A stretch of 64,000 nt of DNA from Isoetes taiwanensis (Eukaryota; Streptophyta; Lycopodiopsida; Isoetales; Isoetaceae), in the NCBI GenBank assembly GCA_021234155.1, contig JAJEKV010000132.1, forward strand, positions 558,001 to 622,000. The letters run 5' to 3'. The position numbers were made by a program, and so were the translations under genes. Under the pieces are notes generated by a model, which was given only the letters and a program-made list of their open reading frames with translations, was not told the DNA's origin and ran no database searches. Positions 23,266 through 35,300 of the stretch are shown piece by piece (position 1 is the first letter of the stretch; the number at the start of each line of letters is the position of its first letter).

Positions 23266-23415
23266 TCCTTTATTATAAAGTTTTAGTGTATGTCGTGCAT
23301 AACACCCTAAAAATTTCGATGGCCCAGATCATTTTGGTTTTCCTTTATTATAAAGTTTTAGTGTATGTCGTGCATAAAACCCTAAAAATTTCGATGGCCC
23401 AGATCATTTTGGTTT
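23266..23415 (+). repeat. Two perfect-period 75-bp tandem units
   Basis: Units 23266-23340 and 23341-23415 differ at about two positions (for example AACACCC against AAAACCC). They lie immediately after LTR d. The near identity shows a recent event. Confidence 0.9.
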
Positions 23416-23429
23416 TAGATCGAATGGAT

Positions 23430-25290
23430 TATGTTTCTTTAGGATTTCAGTAGCGAGAAAAAGAGGGTTTTTAGATCTATCTCCCTCGGCCTGGGGCACA
23501 GCCACGCTTTCTCAGCGGCATGCCATAGCCAAGCAGTGATAAAATATCCCGTTGAGTAGGGTATAGCTTTAGGCAGTCGGATCTACTCTTATAGAAAAGT
23601 TTTCTGCTTCCGGTGGCCACAGCGACAGGCATGAGTCTTTTTTCAGTTGGTTGCTGTTCGTGCCATGTGCAATCTGGCTATGGGTTCCGGTAAGTGCCAC
23701 ACTTCTCATCTGTGCTTGCACAAATCTACTACCTTATGTTGTGACACATAATATATGGAAAGCAAATATGGATGATCAATTTTTATACTTCTTGAATTAA
23801 GCTTTCCATTATCTGCATTCTAAAATTGATTGCTTACTTGAACTTCACATTTTACAGGTTGTCTCTGCATCCTGAAGAACTGAATGCTTACCTTAGCCCT
23901 AAATCCGCAATAGTTGTTTCGGTTCCTAGCTCTAGCGCTATTGTAGATTTGCTAACCCCGTAAATGAGCATGCCGTTTACAACTGTGAAGAGGAAAGTTT
24001 TGAAGAGGTATTCAAACCTGTATGTTGCTTTCAATCTCTTGCTTAGGGGATAGGGATTTCTAAACGTCTGGAAAATTCAGTTGTCTTAAGGAAGCAGTGA
24101 AAAGTTTTGACGTGATGCCTCCACTATGATATGGTTTCAGAGACTTCTACACTTGCATCACATGAGTAACATCTCGGATAATGGAAAAATCTACCTTGGA
24201 AGATGGAAATTCCTTTACCGAGACATCAAAGAGTGGCAATACGTCATCAAATTAGGCTGGTGTACCAAAGAATCAGGTTGGTGTATATGCTACTATCAAA
24301 TGGTCCTCAAATTTCCTTGCCTACTATGGCACAAATCTAGAAAATTGGAAACTACAATGTCACCCTCTTATTTTGCAGAGTATACGATGTTTTTGTTCAA
24401 GGGCAGTTGGTGCTTTAGAATTTGTATCTATGGGCTGAAGCAGGCAGTGATCTTTACACAATCCATGATAAGTTGGTGCGTGAGTGGATAATTTAAAAGC
24501 AATGAAGTCTGGGCAAGGTTCAAAACTCTGGATACAAGTCTTCCCTTTGTCTGAATTCCCATTATTTGTTTTACAGCACATTAGAAACGAAAATCTTCTG
24601 GAGCTCTCTTGCCTAGACAATTGGCTAAACAAATTAACTTTTTATTGGACAGACTATTCCATGATGCTAATGCAGGATATAATGCTTTACAAATCTTCTT
24701 TGGCCAATTATGGTTCAGTTTGGCAGAATCCAAAACCACTTTTAAATATCTGCATAATCATGCTACTGCTGTAACACTGTACATTAGTTACAGACAGGAA
24801 CAATGGCATTGCATGTAAGAAACCAACCTAAGCGCAGACAGAAATCCTTCAGCCTATAGAGTGTGACAATTTCAACAGCAATAGATATGTAAAACTTTCT
24901 GATAGCGAAGCTCTGTATATGCAGACATTATTTAATTATCCCAGTTGATCATATTGGGCATGTAAATAAACTTCAAAGGAATGAAGCTGACTATGCTCTA
25001 GGTAATGACATATTTATTATAGAGTTCTTTAGATGCACAAAATTCTGAATGTCTATTCTGTGCAGTGGAGAACATGTTAAGGAAGATCATTACTTGAAAG
25101 AAATGCTCCAGAAGCCAAAAAATACAGGTAACGATGATACATGTCTAATGGTTGCAATGCAAGTTTTTATGGACATGCTTAATATTTCTATAAGATTGGC
25201 ATGTTTGTGTAGAAGTCGGAGGCATCAGCATGTGAAGAAACTCTGCACATTTTTAAAATTGCCAAGTCTGCCAGAAAGTTAGCTTTGATC
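23430..25290. other. Possible remains of a spliced gene, unidentified
   Basis: A GTAAGT-type donor at about 23690 and a TTTTACAG acceptor at about 23860 flank a stretch that then reads LSLHPEELNAYLSPKSAI and VVSVPSSSAIVDLLTP before a stop. Farther on, after another TTTTACAG near 24580, an open frame reads INFLLDRLFHDANAGYNAL and FFGQLWFSLAESK. These look protein-like but do not join into a frame I can defend, and I do not recognise them. Confidence 0.2.
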
Positions 25291-26416
25291 AATTTAAGCA
25301 AATCCCTATGCAAGCTGGGTCTCCCCATGCTTACCGCACCACTAACCTATATAATGAGCGTTGCCACTGCATATTTGACAAAGAATCAAACAGATTAATT
25401 AGCTTTTCATGGAATTGATGTGGAATGTTGCATTTTTAGTACTAAATCACATATTGCATCTCTATTTTGCAAGTAGAATCTAACCTAGAGTTATTCGATG
25501 CAACATGGGCTATCTATGTTGTGCATCTGTAGACAAATTCGAGCAGGTCTGCTCATGTATCTGGCAATACACTATCTGCCTGGTAGAAAAGTTTTTTCGT
25601 TTTATGTGCTTCTAATGAACCCTATGATCATCTAACTTTCAGCGCACAAATCTGGATTTTCCACTTCTTTAGTTTGTCCCGTTAATTTTTGCAGATCTAT
25701 TACTTATTAGCGCTCCATGATAATGGCAGGGCAAAATAATACAATTGTGAAAAATAATACAAGCTTTGTGGAGAGGAAAGTAAAGAGTAGTAGTAGTGGT
25801 ACTTTTAAGTCCATCCATTATTTTTGAGTTACCTTAGTTGAGGCATAAAGCGACAACACGTCATCTATTAAAGATTTGGATCAAATATGTGTATGCAAAG
25901 ATAACTTGGTTTCCAATGTGCAAAGTAAAATGAATGTTGTACATAAACAAGGTTAGATGTATGCTTCAAGATATCCTAATAAAGAACATTATTAGATGTA
26001 TGCTTCAAGAACATCTAATAATGATGTCATCAATATTAGCATTGGTCATCAAGGTTGGCATTAACCTTGGACAGGACAATGCTAAGAGAAAGTACCACTA
26101 AAAATTGTGTTTGCCACATGGTTAGAAAGAAAAGAATTGCATCATCTTTCTACATCTATCAAAACAAGTGTCATTTCGATCCACTCGCAAATGTGTCATG
26201 CACATATCAAGTTTGTTTATTTGCCTTTAATTTGATTAAAAAATCCAATTGAAGAATATTACATATGCAATGCCTCTTCTTTGCCCAGCAACGCTGGGCA
26301 ATTTACTAGTTTCATTATGGTTCTATGATTCTGTATTGTTACAACTTTCCAAATATACATGAATCGTATCAAAAATAGCCTACGAATGCTTTACAGATTA
26401 TAACGCTAAGTTAAAA
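25291..26416. other. Non-coding gap
   Basis: AT-rich. A short tandem motif, TTAGATGTATGCTTCAAGA, occurs at about 25953 and 25992. No gene evidence. Confidence 0.4.
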
Positions 26417-26650
26417 TCGGCATCGTGACAAAAGAGCAATCCTAATAATTATAATAAGTACCTCTCTCATATCCACTTCTAGACGAAGTGGAAGATCCAG
26501 GAAAAGTTATGTGCATAGGATATAGGAATTCATATAATAACAAAGACAATTTTCAGAGAAGGAATTGCAGCAAAATGCTCCTTATCAAGTTTAGCACACT
26601 AAAGAATTCCAGTTTCAAAATAGTTATCTTAAAATTCGCTATCGTGTTAA
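26417..26650 (+). repeat. Dispersed repeat R1, copy 2
   Basis: Direct copy of 21819-22060, about 4.6 kb downstream. Both start with GGCATCGTGACAAAAGAGCA and share CTTATCAAG/CATCAAGTTTAGCACACTAAA near the end. Not bounded by visible target duplications. Confidence 0.75.
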
Positions 26651-27289
26651 ACAACAGTGTCATATTGTGCTAATAGTGTCATATCTATGACAATTCTGTA
26701 TATATAATGTCTTTGTCTGTTTATCTGTTTTGTCTATCTACGTGTTGCAGAATCTATGGTATTGTTTACAAATATTTTGGGTATTGGCATAGGTGGTTTA
26801 CCTTAATGAAGAGAATGCCACTTGGATATTTTGATTGTTAAACTTCAATATATTTTATCTTCAAATTCAATATAATGGCATTTGCTTATAACTTAAGTCC
26901 TGCACAGAATCGTTGAAGTGTAGAGAGAATTCTCTTTTACATGTTTTAACAACGAAAGAGTTCATCGATTTATCCAAAATAATAAGTTTTATTATATCCA
27001 ACTGTCATATTATTGTTGCTTTATATTTGTTACCCAATCATTCAATCTTTCAGATGCAAATCGATGTTCTCATTGACATGCAAAGGGCACTTTAGATCCT
27101 TGGAAGCTATTTATGTCTAAACTAAAATCCACTTATTTGATAGTTTACAAGGATCATTCGTCATGAATTGATCTAACAACATATTAACTTTATTGGTGTG
27201 CGTATTCTTGCATATGTATAAGTATAGATTAAATATGTTATAGTGTCTATTGTGGCTTGGATGAAGTTGTATAGACTTGGAGGAAGTTT
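26651..27289. other. Non-coding gap
   Basis: AT-rich DNA with short ORFs only; nothing can be named. Confidence 0.4.
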
Positions 27290-27475
27290 TGTAGCTCAAT
27301 TGGAGCAAAGTATTTGAAGTTTACAACTTAAAAAGCAAAGTATTTGGAGTTTACAGCTTAGAAGCAGAGCATGTGGAGCAAATTATTTGGAGTTTACAAC
27401 TTAGAGGCGAAGTATTTGGAGTAAAGCTTAGAAGCAAAGTATTTGGAGGTTACAACTTAGAAGCAAAAGGAAAAA
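27290..27475 (+). repeat. Minisatellite, GCAAAGTATTTGGAGTTTACA units
   Basis: Five to six degenerate units of about 36 bp sharing AGCAAAGTATTTGGAG, then TTACA(A/G)CTTAGAA. It ends about 180 bp before a LINE fragment. Confidence 0.8.
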
Positions 27476-27656
27476 CTGTGGCACCCTTCAAAATTGAATT
27501 ATAAGTACAGCACTAGTAGTATCTTTTCATATTCAGATCTGGAGAATATCTGAAGCATCCGAAGTCAGATTGGAATGCTTTTTCATGCATTGGAAAGCTT
27601 ACACTATGATCTTTCCTATGATGTATAGATTGCAAGTTTTTCTAGCAGATGCTAGA

Positions 27657-28497
27657 AAATGCTTTTCAAAACACTAGTTAGACCGTGGAATTGTATGGCA
27701 AAATGTGGTGTCAGTTTGAATCCATCTTGAAAATCTTTTTACAAGAGGAGCTGGGGGTTAAATCACGAACTCCTTTTGCAATTATATTAGCTGAGACTTG
27801 CATGATACCGTTAGAAGCAGAGGCCCTTTGCTTGACAATTAAATTTGTAGATAGGTTGAACAAAATTAGATGATGGCAGGTGGCCGAAGATGGGCTTGAA
27901 TTCAACACTAAATGGTATCAGGATATGATGTCTTGAGCAGGAAAATGGGGCATTTCTGAGGCAAATTGGTCGGTTACAGTTATAGGAGCTCGGGACTTGG
28001 TACAATCTCTAGCTACAGATAGGCTTTGGATAATAAAAGGTCCGAGGCTTACTTTTTATCAGAATGAGATAACCCGATGCTAATCTATACTTGTCATAAT
28101 TACTTGCATGTTCATATATCTCCACATTTGAAACAGGTAATTGCTCGATTTAGATCGAGCTCACATAGATTGCATATTGAGACAGGGAGGTGGGCTAAGA
28201 TTCTAAAAGAAGAGAGATTGTATTTTCTTTGTGATATGGAGCAGGTTGAAGATGAAGCTCATACTTTATTATATTGTCCTTCTTTTGAAAATATTCGCGA
28301 GTGGTATCATGTATGTTGTGATAATTTATAGGCATTGTTCTCTACGAAACCAAAGGTTCTAGGATGTTACATTAAAGAGATAGACATGCATAGAAAGCTG
28401 TTACTTAAGCTATAATATCATTGATGTATTGTGTTGCCGCTCCATGACCCTTGAGGTTCAAAGGGGCATGACTTATTAAGTTATTTATTTATTTATT
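27657..28497 (+). mobile_element. LINE fragment, 3' part, family 2
   Basis: Frames on the plus strand read ILKIFLQEELGVKSRTPFAI and LAETCMIPLEAEALCLT, then after frameshifts HIETGRWAKI, LCDMEQVEDEAHTLLYC and NIREWYHV. This matches the minus-strand fragment at 30292-31305 (ILEELGAKKQTSYAILLAE, LPLEAEALCLT, VETGRWQKL, CDICRSGEVEDEEHVFLYC). It is the C-terminal part after RT with a zinc-binding pattern ending H-x4-C. It finishes in TTATTTATTTATTTATT, a simple-repeat LINE tail. The protein is frame-broken. Confidence 0.75.
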
Positions 28498-30120
28498 TCT
28501 AAAGGAAATAATGATGATTCGACGGCAAAATAAGAAATAGCAAATGTACCATCAGAGCAAACGAGCCTTGCATCTCTGACTGACTGAAGGAAAGAGCCAA
28601 AAAGTCAAAATCCCTGAAGCAAAGATGCGTGCAACCAAGTAGAGCCATGAACAAACATGTTAACCAAAGTAGAAATCTTTGCAAGCAAATTACAAACGGC
28701 TCTGTTTGATGCCATATAAACCATTATCACCAACTATTCCAATCTGAAGAAATCATAATCAAATCATTCCCTTTTTTTTTTCTTTTGTTCAATAAAAGAT
28801 AGATCAACATTCAGCATACAGAGACTTGCAGTTGAAAACAGGGAACAATAAAGTTGTAAAGTTGCAAGGGTCTTGTGCGGAGCATTAGCATCCATTCCAT
28901 GAAGAGTTCACTAAAAATCATTCTGCTTTTATAATAACATCACGATATCTTGATCCAGAAGTAGACAAGGCCAACATTTTTTAGCCATCAACGTTTCTAG
29001 CATTCATTTGATATACTACAATGGGATGTGCTTGAATTCTGCCCACGAAAAGATGACGTTGATGCCTTGCCCTCACAAAAAAAAATGATAGTACATAAAA
29101 ATTTGACTCCTGGATAAACTCCAGCTGATATAACAAAGGTTATAGACCTAAAACTTCAAAACATACTTCAGATGCCGGGTCCGACCTCTTGGCTGAACTA
29201 TGGGAAGTCGTTACCCTATGCTTTGCCCTGGCATTTTGGAAAGGAGGTGACAACACCAAGTTTGTTAACCATGTAACCAAGATAAAAAGCTCATGTAGAA
29301 GAGTATCATGGGATGACCTTCCAACTTTGCATCGACCAGCAAGCTCAACCGATCGATTTTCTGTATTAGTTTCATTTGCCAGGTTTGCATCGACCAGCAA
29401 GCTCAGCCGATCGATTTTCTCTATTGGTTCCTTGTTCTCGTGCCTGCGCTTACAACAGAGCAGTAAATCAACAATTTAAAATAAGCTAACAAAAATCAAT
29501 GTGCAAGATCACGCATAAGTTATCATCTTATTTTAGCTTTAGTGTTATAGAAAGATTGTAGTCTATTCTTTACCATTATTCCACTACCTCTTTGCCAAAC
29601 AATAATGTACAAAGGTCAACATATTACTGGAGCTATGGTTTCCAATACATACAGTGAAGTCCAATCTAATCCAGTCTAATGTGGTTCTTATAGCCTGCAT
29701 AAGGCACAAAATACACTTCCAAAATCTCCTCTAAGTGAGCAATCCACATGGCAAGTCTGACATGACACTCGACCTACAAGTAGGAGATCCGTATACACAA
29801 GATCACCTATTCAGATGTCAGTCACTTTAGCCAATTTCTAGCTGGTAATCGTAACAGATACATGATATGCATTGCTCCGAGCGCTACAACAAATAGACGC
29901 TTTCAGAGTTCCATGTAAAGAGTAGTCTGCCTAGCGGCATGCCATCTACTTCTGGATAAATGTAATTTTAAAGGAATTCCCGCCGATGTTATAAATCCAG
30001 AGAATCTGCGGCCAATGGGAATAGCCCTCAATCTTTGTCCATCCTCAATAGGAACTTTTTTAAATTCCCCATCCCTGTCAAATGAACTTTTTAAAATTCC
30101 TCATCGAGAGCCTGCAAATG
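28498..30120. other. Non-coding gap with one tandem duplication
   Basis: No gene is supported. At 29326-29430 a 58-bp unit is duplicated (TTTGCATCGACCAGCAAGCT at 29326 and 29384), both copies containing CCGATCGATTTTCT. Confidence 0.5.
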
Positions 30121-30279
30121 TGCCTTAATTTCTTATTGCTGATATATTGTGGTTGTGCTTGTTCTGGCTGGATTGAAGAATCTGAATCATTTTGTGCTTG
30201 CCATCATCTGCTTCGAAAGCCTGATCTTGTCCAACTGACATTGTAATATACTCGATAGATTGAATAAGATTCAAACTCA

Positions 30280-31980
30280 AAATTCTCTTATTTACAGCAT
30301 TATCATTATTGGTTTTCTTTTTCCCATTCCCAGTATCATGAGGTAAAGGGAAATATTTTGTGCCATATTCAGCAATAAATCTCTTTGAGATTCTACTGAT
30401 TTCATATAACAGCCCAATATTCTTGGATCTAATGATAACAAAGAATGAAAATTTGGTTGATGGATATCGTATTGTTCTCGCATATATTGATATGCTGAGC
30501 AATACAAGAAAACGTGTTCTTCATCTTCCACTTCACCTGATCTACAAATATCACATGTTCTCTTTTCCCGATCTAGCTTCTGCCAACGCCCTGTTTCCAC
30601 TTTCAGCAAGTGTGATCCAGAGCTATAGATTGCAATTGTCCTTTTCAGCTACTTAGAAATAGAAGCATTCAAGTAATCTTGGCTAACATAAATGAGTAGG
30701 AGGTTTACTTCCTTCTGATAAAAGATCATCCTTGAACCGCGTTTCTCCAATAATTGTTTGACAAAGTTTTCTTGAACTATTTCTCTAATGCTGATCTCGG
30801 AATCTGGCAGATTGTTTACTGCAATCCCCCATCGACCTGCCTAATCCTGTACTTCTTTAAACCAAACCAATGACATATCCATTGCTAGTTTTGGCAATCG
30901 GCTATCATCCATGCCCTTGAGTCTGTTTACAAAAGTCAGAGTTAAGCATAAAGCTTCAGCTTCTAGTGGGAGAAGACCTGTTTCTGCCAATAAAATTGCA
31001 TAAGACGTCTGTTTCTTTGCGCCAAGTTCTTCCAGAATAAACATCTTCAATACCTGTTCGATTTGATTCCATAATCTTGCGTGTATTGAGGACCCCCAAA
31101 TGGGAGCACCATATAACACTACAGTCTGAACCAAGGTTTTAAACTGCATTTTTTTAAGCCCCCAACTAGATAATGATGCATTGTGACATTTGGATAACAT
31201 AGAATACAAAGCTGCCTTACACTCTTTTGGATATGTTATCCAAAAGCGTATATGTATTTTGCACACACTCTTTCCACTTGTAATTTGTGCATATCTCCAA
31301 ACCAAGGTATTTATAGCAGTCCATGAGTGAAATTAAAGTCTCGCCCTGGTATTCCATGAGTGAAATTAAAGTCTCGCCCTGGTAAGTGAAATTTGGCTTG
31401 CTTGTTGTGCCGATCGCCATAGCCTTTGTTTTTAAAAGATTCACTTTCATTATATGAGATCTGCAAAACGAACTTGTAGACCTTCTGCAAAACGAACTTG
31501 TAGACCTTCTGGAGAATCTGCTGTCAGTATTACATCATCAGCATACATTAATAATTTTATAACAAAGCTCCCTAACTTAGCCCCTATATGCCATCTGTTC
31601 TGAAGCCATTCCTCCAGTTCGTCTCTAACTTAGCCCCTATATGCCCTCTGTTCTGAAGCCATTCCTCTAGTTCGTCTCTAACTTAGCCCATATGCCCTCT
31701 GTTCTGAAGCCATTCCTCCAAGTCGTCTATATAAAGTCCAAAGAGAGTTGGCGATAATTGACACCCTTGCCGCACTCCCATTGTACTCTGAATTTTGTTT
31801 GGTATTTCGAGCGACAGCTTAGCTAAAACCTCCTCATACAGTCGTGCTACCACACCACTCCAAGCACCTCTCCAAACAATTGGAATATCAAGCTGTTCCA
31901 TCCTTAACCATAACTTTTCTCGGGGCATTGTATCGAAAGCCTTCGAGAAATCAATGTAAGCTAAATAACATATAATAGCA
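30280..31980 (-). mobile_element. LINE fragment, RT and C-terminal part, family 2
   Basis: On the minus strand: AYIDFSKAFDTMPREKLWLRM (first catalytic block, near 31900-31970), GVRQGCQLSPTLFGLYIDDL (near 31730-31790), then MYADDVILTADSPEGLQ (catalytic Asp pair, near 31510-31560), YKYLGLEI, and the downstream part 30841-31305 with KTLVQTVVLYGAPIWGSS and EELGAKKQTSYAILLAET. The C-terminal zinc-binding pattern C-x2-C-x8-H-x4-C (CDICRSGEVEDEEHVFLYC) is at about 30480-30560. It is 5' truncated near 31980 and disrupted by tandem duplications and frameshifts. Confidence 0.85.
31318..31730 (-). repeat. Cluster of three tandem duplications in the LINE RT
   Basis: Three separate events: a 33-bp unit twice (from 31321), a 24-bp unit twice (from 31461), and a 53-bp unit three times (31572-31624, 31625-31677, 31678 to about 31728). 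The 33 and 24 bp ones keep frame; the 53-bp ones do not. The third 53-bp unit has also lost two bases, which makes a stop. Confidence 0.85.
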
Positions 31981-32377
31981 AAACATCAAACAAGTATATG
32001 CCCAAGTGTATCAGGAAACACTAGCCACAAATAATAATATGAATCTTGTAACACCACACTAAAGATGTAGTATTAGGTGAGAAGAATTTGTCAAATTGAC
32101 CCCATAACAAGTTGACTTCGACTATTTTTGAAGCATAGCTTCAACTATTTTGAATGTAAAATAACATATATGTGAATGTAAAATTGAGAGGGGAAATGCC
32201 TTCATATACGTGCCACAAAGAAACCTTGGAGTCAGGTCAATTTTCGCAAGGGTAGTTGCCAATTCAATGTTGAACCTGAATTCTATGAATCTTAGTATCT
32301 GTCATTATTGAACTACTATAGAATCCTCTATGTGCAGTGTTGACCAAAAGGCTCTCCTATTGAGGACAAGACAAAGT
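31981..32377. other. Spacer between LINE and cystathionine beta-lyase gene
   Basis: Non-coding; it probably contains the 3' UTR and polyadenylation region of the gene that ends at 32378 on the minus strand. I could not fix a polyadenylation site. Confidence 0.4.
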
Positions 32378-35300
32378 TTATGCTGGCCAGGGTGCACCTT
32401 CGAGGGCTTGCATTAGATCTGATATTAAGTCATTCACATCTTCAATCCCTACCTGAGATTTCAGCAAGCAGGGATTAGTAACAATGCAAAGTCCATGGCG
32501 CCAAGTTCTTCTTACCGATAAGCGAACCAGATCTTCCGTAAGTCCACGGGATTCTCTGACTTGCAATGGTATGCTTGCATGAGACATGAAGCATGGCAAG
32601 CTTATCAAGGATTTGACACTGCCTACATGATCCGAGCCACCAAATTAGACCTGATAGCATTTCTTTAGATTTACAGACACGGAAAGTGGCTCACCAAAGC
32701 TAACTGTAATATCAAAAAGTTTGGTATTCTCGACAATAAACCTTGAAACAGCTAGGGACCCAGTTGTAAAGCTTAATACTGAACCTGCACCCTTGCACTG
32801 TAATGCAATGTCATTATAAGATCATAATAATATCGTATAGGATGATGAACTTGACAGGAAGATAAACCTGAGAATAGTGCAAAGCATGACCAGGGTGTTG
32901 AGGAAGACCAGCATAGTTGACACACCGGATTCTTTTCTCTGACGAAAGAAATTCTGCAATTTTTTGTGCATTGTCCTGTAAGTAGAAATGGAATAGGAGC
33001 AGTGGACGGATTGAGTTTCTCATTGTATAGCGCATATATAATACATTTATTGGTAAAACAAGAGCCTAAATAACTTAAATTGGCAAAAAGGATGTCTAAG
33101 CTTCTTGGCACAAGCTACATCGCAGTTGAATAAGCATGTCGAAAAACACATCCTCAGCCAAAAATGCGAATACAGCCATCAGTAAATACCTGTTGTCTCT
33201 CAACACGAAGAACCATAGTTTTTATCCCACGCAAACAGAGCCAACAATCATATGGAGCCAACCCTGTGCCTTCTGCATTTTGTAAGAAGTAAATTTGCTT
33301 TGCCAGACTGCCAACACATTGTGCATTAAGAACACATAATAAAGGTACATGAAATTTTCAAACATGCCACATTATGAAAGCACATTAACCTTTCATCCTT
33401 TACTGCAAGAACTCCTGCCATCAGGTCACTATGACCCGCAATAAACTTAGTTGCCGAGTGCATTACTATATCTGCAACATGGGAAGTTTAGATACAACTT
33501 TCCTCAGCTAGGAAGCAACTTCTATCATACTTAACAAACAAAGAAACCCACAAATTTAAACATTCTATGAACATTTTTCTCTTACAACTGCTCCTTTCCT
33601 GTTTTTCAGACAGCATCCACCAGGCTCTCCTGTTTATGCTAGACCTACGCCTTCAATTTAGGCCTCCATTCTGACAACCATTCAACCATGAGAACAAGGA
33701 CATTTAGGGTGCAGTTTTGAAGGCAGGCTTTAATTGCATCACTGGGGGGAAGGGGCGGCTACCGAGGCTGTGCACCAACTTTCAAAGGAATCTATCCTAG
33801 ATTCAATAATGCCCTGAATGGGGAGGTAAGAGATACCCTGGTTTTGAAAAACATAATGTCCCAACCAGGAGACATTTAAATTTCAGATAAATGATCGTAA
33901 GTATACTCATACATCTTTATCACTCTCCACCAGGAACATGCCAGAATCTCATTGGCTGACATCCGGTCTTGCGCGAGATGGAATTAGAGCACTAGTATAA
34001 TTCCTATGTCGACTATGGCTTTACCAAGACTAAGCCAATAAGAAAGCCAATCAATTGTTTAGGCATCAACAATCCAGGATGTCTTCCAAAGTAATTCTAT
34101 TCTTCATAACTATACTGTATTTTGTCTGTCTCACGTAAAGTTATCATCATCTGTCTCACATATTTTATTATCAGCAAATCATCTAGAGTTTTAGAGGTAA
34201 CACAAACAACTTTAGAAAGGCTTGCCATCTTGAGTAACGCCATTTTTGCTTGAACCTTCTTGCCACCCAGATATGCCAATAATCAAGAACATATCCATAA
34301 CAAGGAGTATACTCACTTGTGACAGATAATTTGGCCAGCATGATAAGAGAACATCGATATAGATGATGTACCTGCACCCAGCTCCAGTGGCTTGGACAGG
34401 ACAGGAGACATGATGCTGTTGTCAACTAGTACAAGGGCACCATATGAATGAGCTATTCTTACAACCTCCTGAAAATGTACTTAAAATTACATGTAATGTA
34501 TATGGTGTAAAACATGAACAAGGTCTGGCTTGATAACCCACTCGAATGTCGGATATCATTTGGCGTGGATTTGTTGGGCTTTCCAACAAGATCATTTTTG
34601 TTGATGAAGTCATGGCATGTTCCAGGTCATCCAGCTTGCTAGTGTCAACCCTCCTATAGAAACAAAAAAGAATCTGTTAGGAGGGCCGAAATCAGAAATG
34701 TACGAGTGAATTGAATGAAAACAAACTGTTCTTTTTCTGAGACATACAATATTTCATCAAGGTAGAAAGGTGATGAACACCCTAATGAACACACTATAGC
34801 TCCATGAGCTTCAAACTGTTGTTTTGACCATTTTACGCCTATGAAATTTGGAAACCTTTAAAGTACTACCTAATATGAGAACCCTTCATAAAGGCGAAGC
34901 TTCAGACTTGGAGAAGCTTGCTACATACTTTATTTTAAGACCATGCCGTGGAGATATCTTCGAAAGAAGCCTGTCAGATCCGCCATAAATATCATCACCA
35001 GCAATAATCTCTTGACCTTAATTATAAAAGACAGAGATTAAGAAGGCAACATAAATTAACCTTACACAGACCAATGTTGTTCAACCAACCATAGCTATCA
35101 ATAGAAAAATGGCATCACATAAAAAGCACTAATATTAAGCTGTCAGATATATTACCTTTATAGGTTTACAGTCTTCTACTTCGGGGTAAATTAATTATCA
35201 TATGCCATCCAGGTAGATACCAAAAGCAATTATTGAGCACATCCAAAATTATGGATGAGCGTTAGGGAATCTACAGATGACTTCTTGCTGCAATTACAAT

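Noticed and set aside
27290-27480. CRISPR-like regular repeats
   Set aside because: Units are degenerate and adjacent without unique spacers; it is a minisatellite in plant DNA.
31572-31730. In-frame expansion of an RT loop
   Set aside because: The unit is 53 bp, so each copy shifts the frame; it cannot extend the protein.
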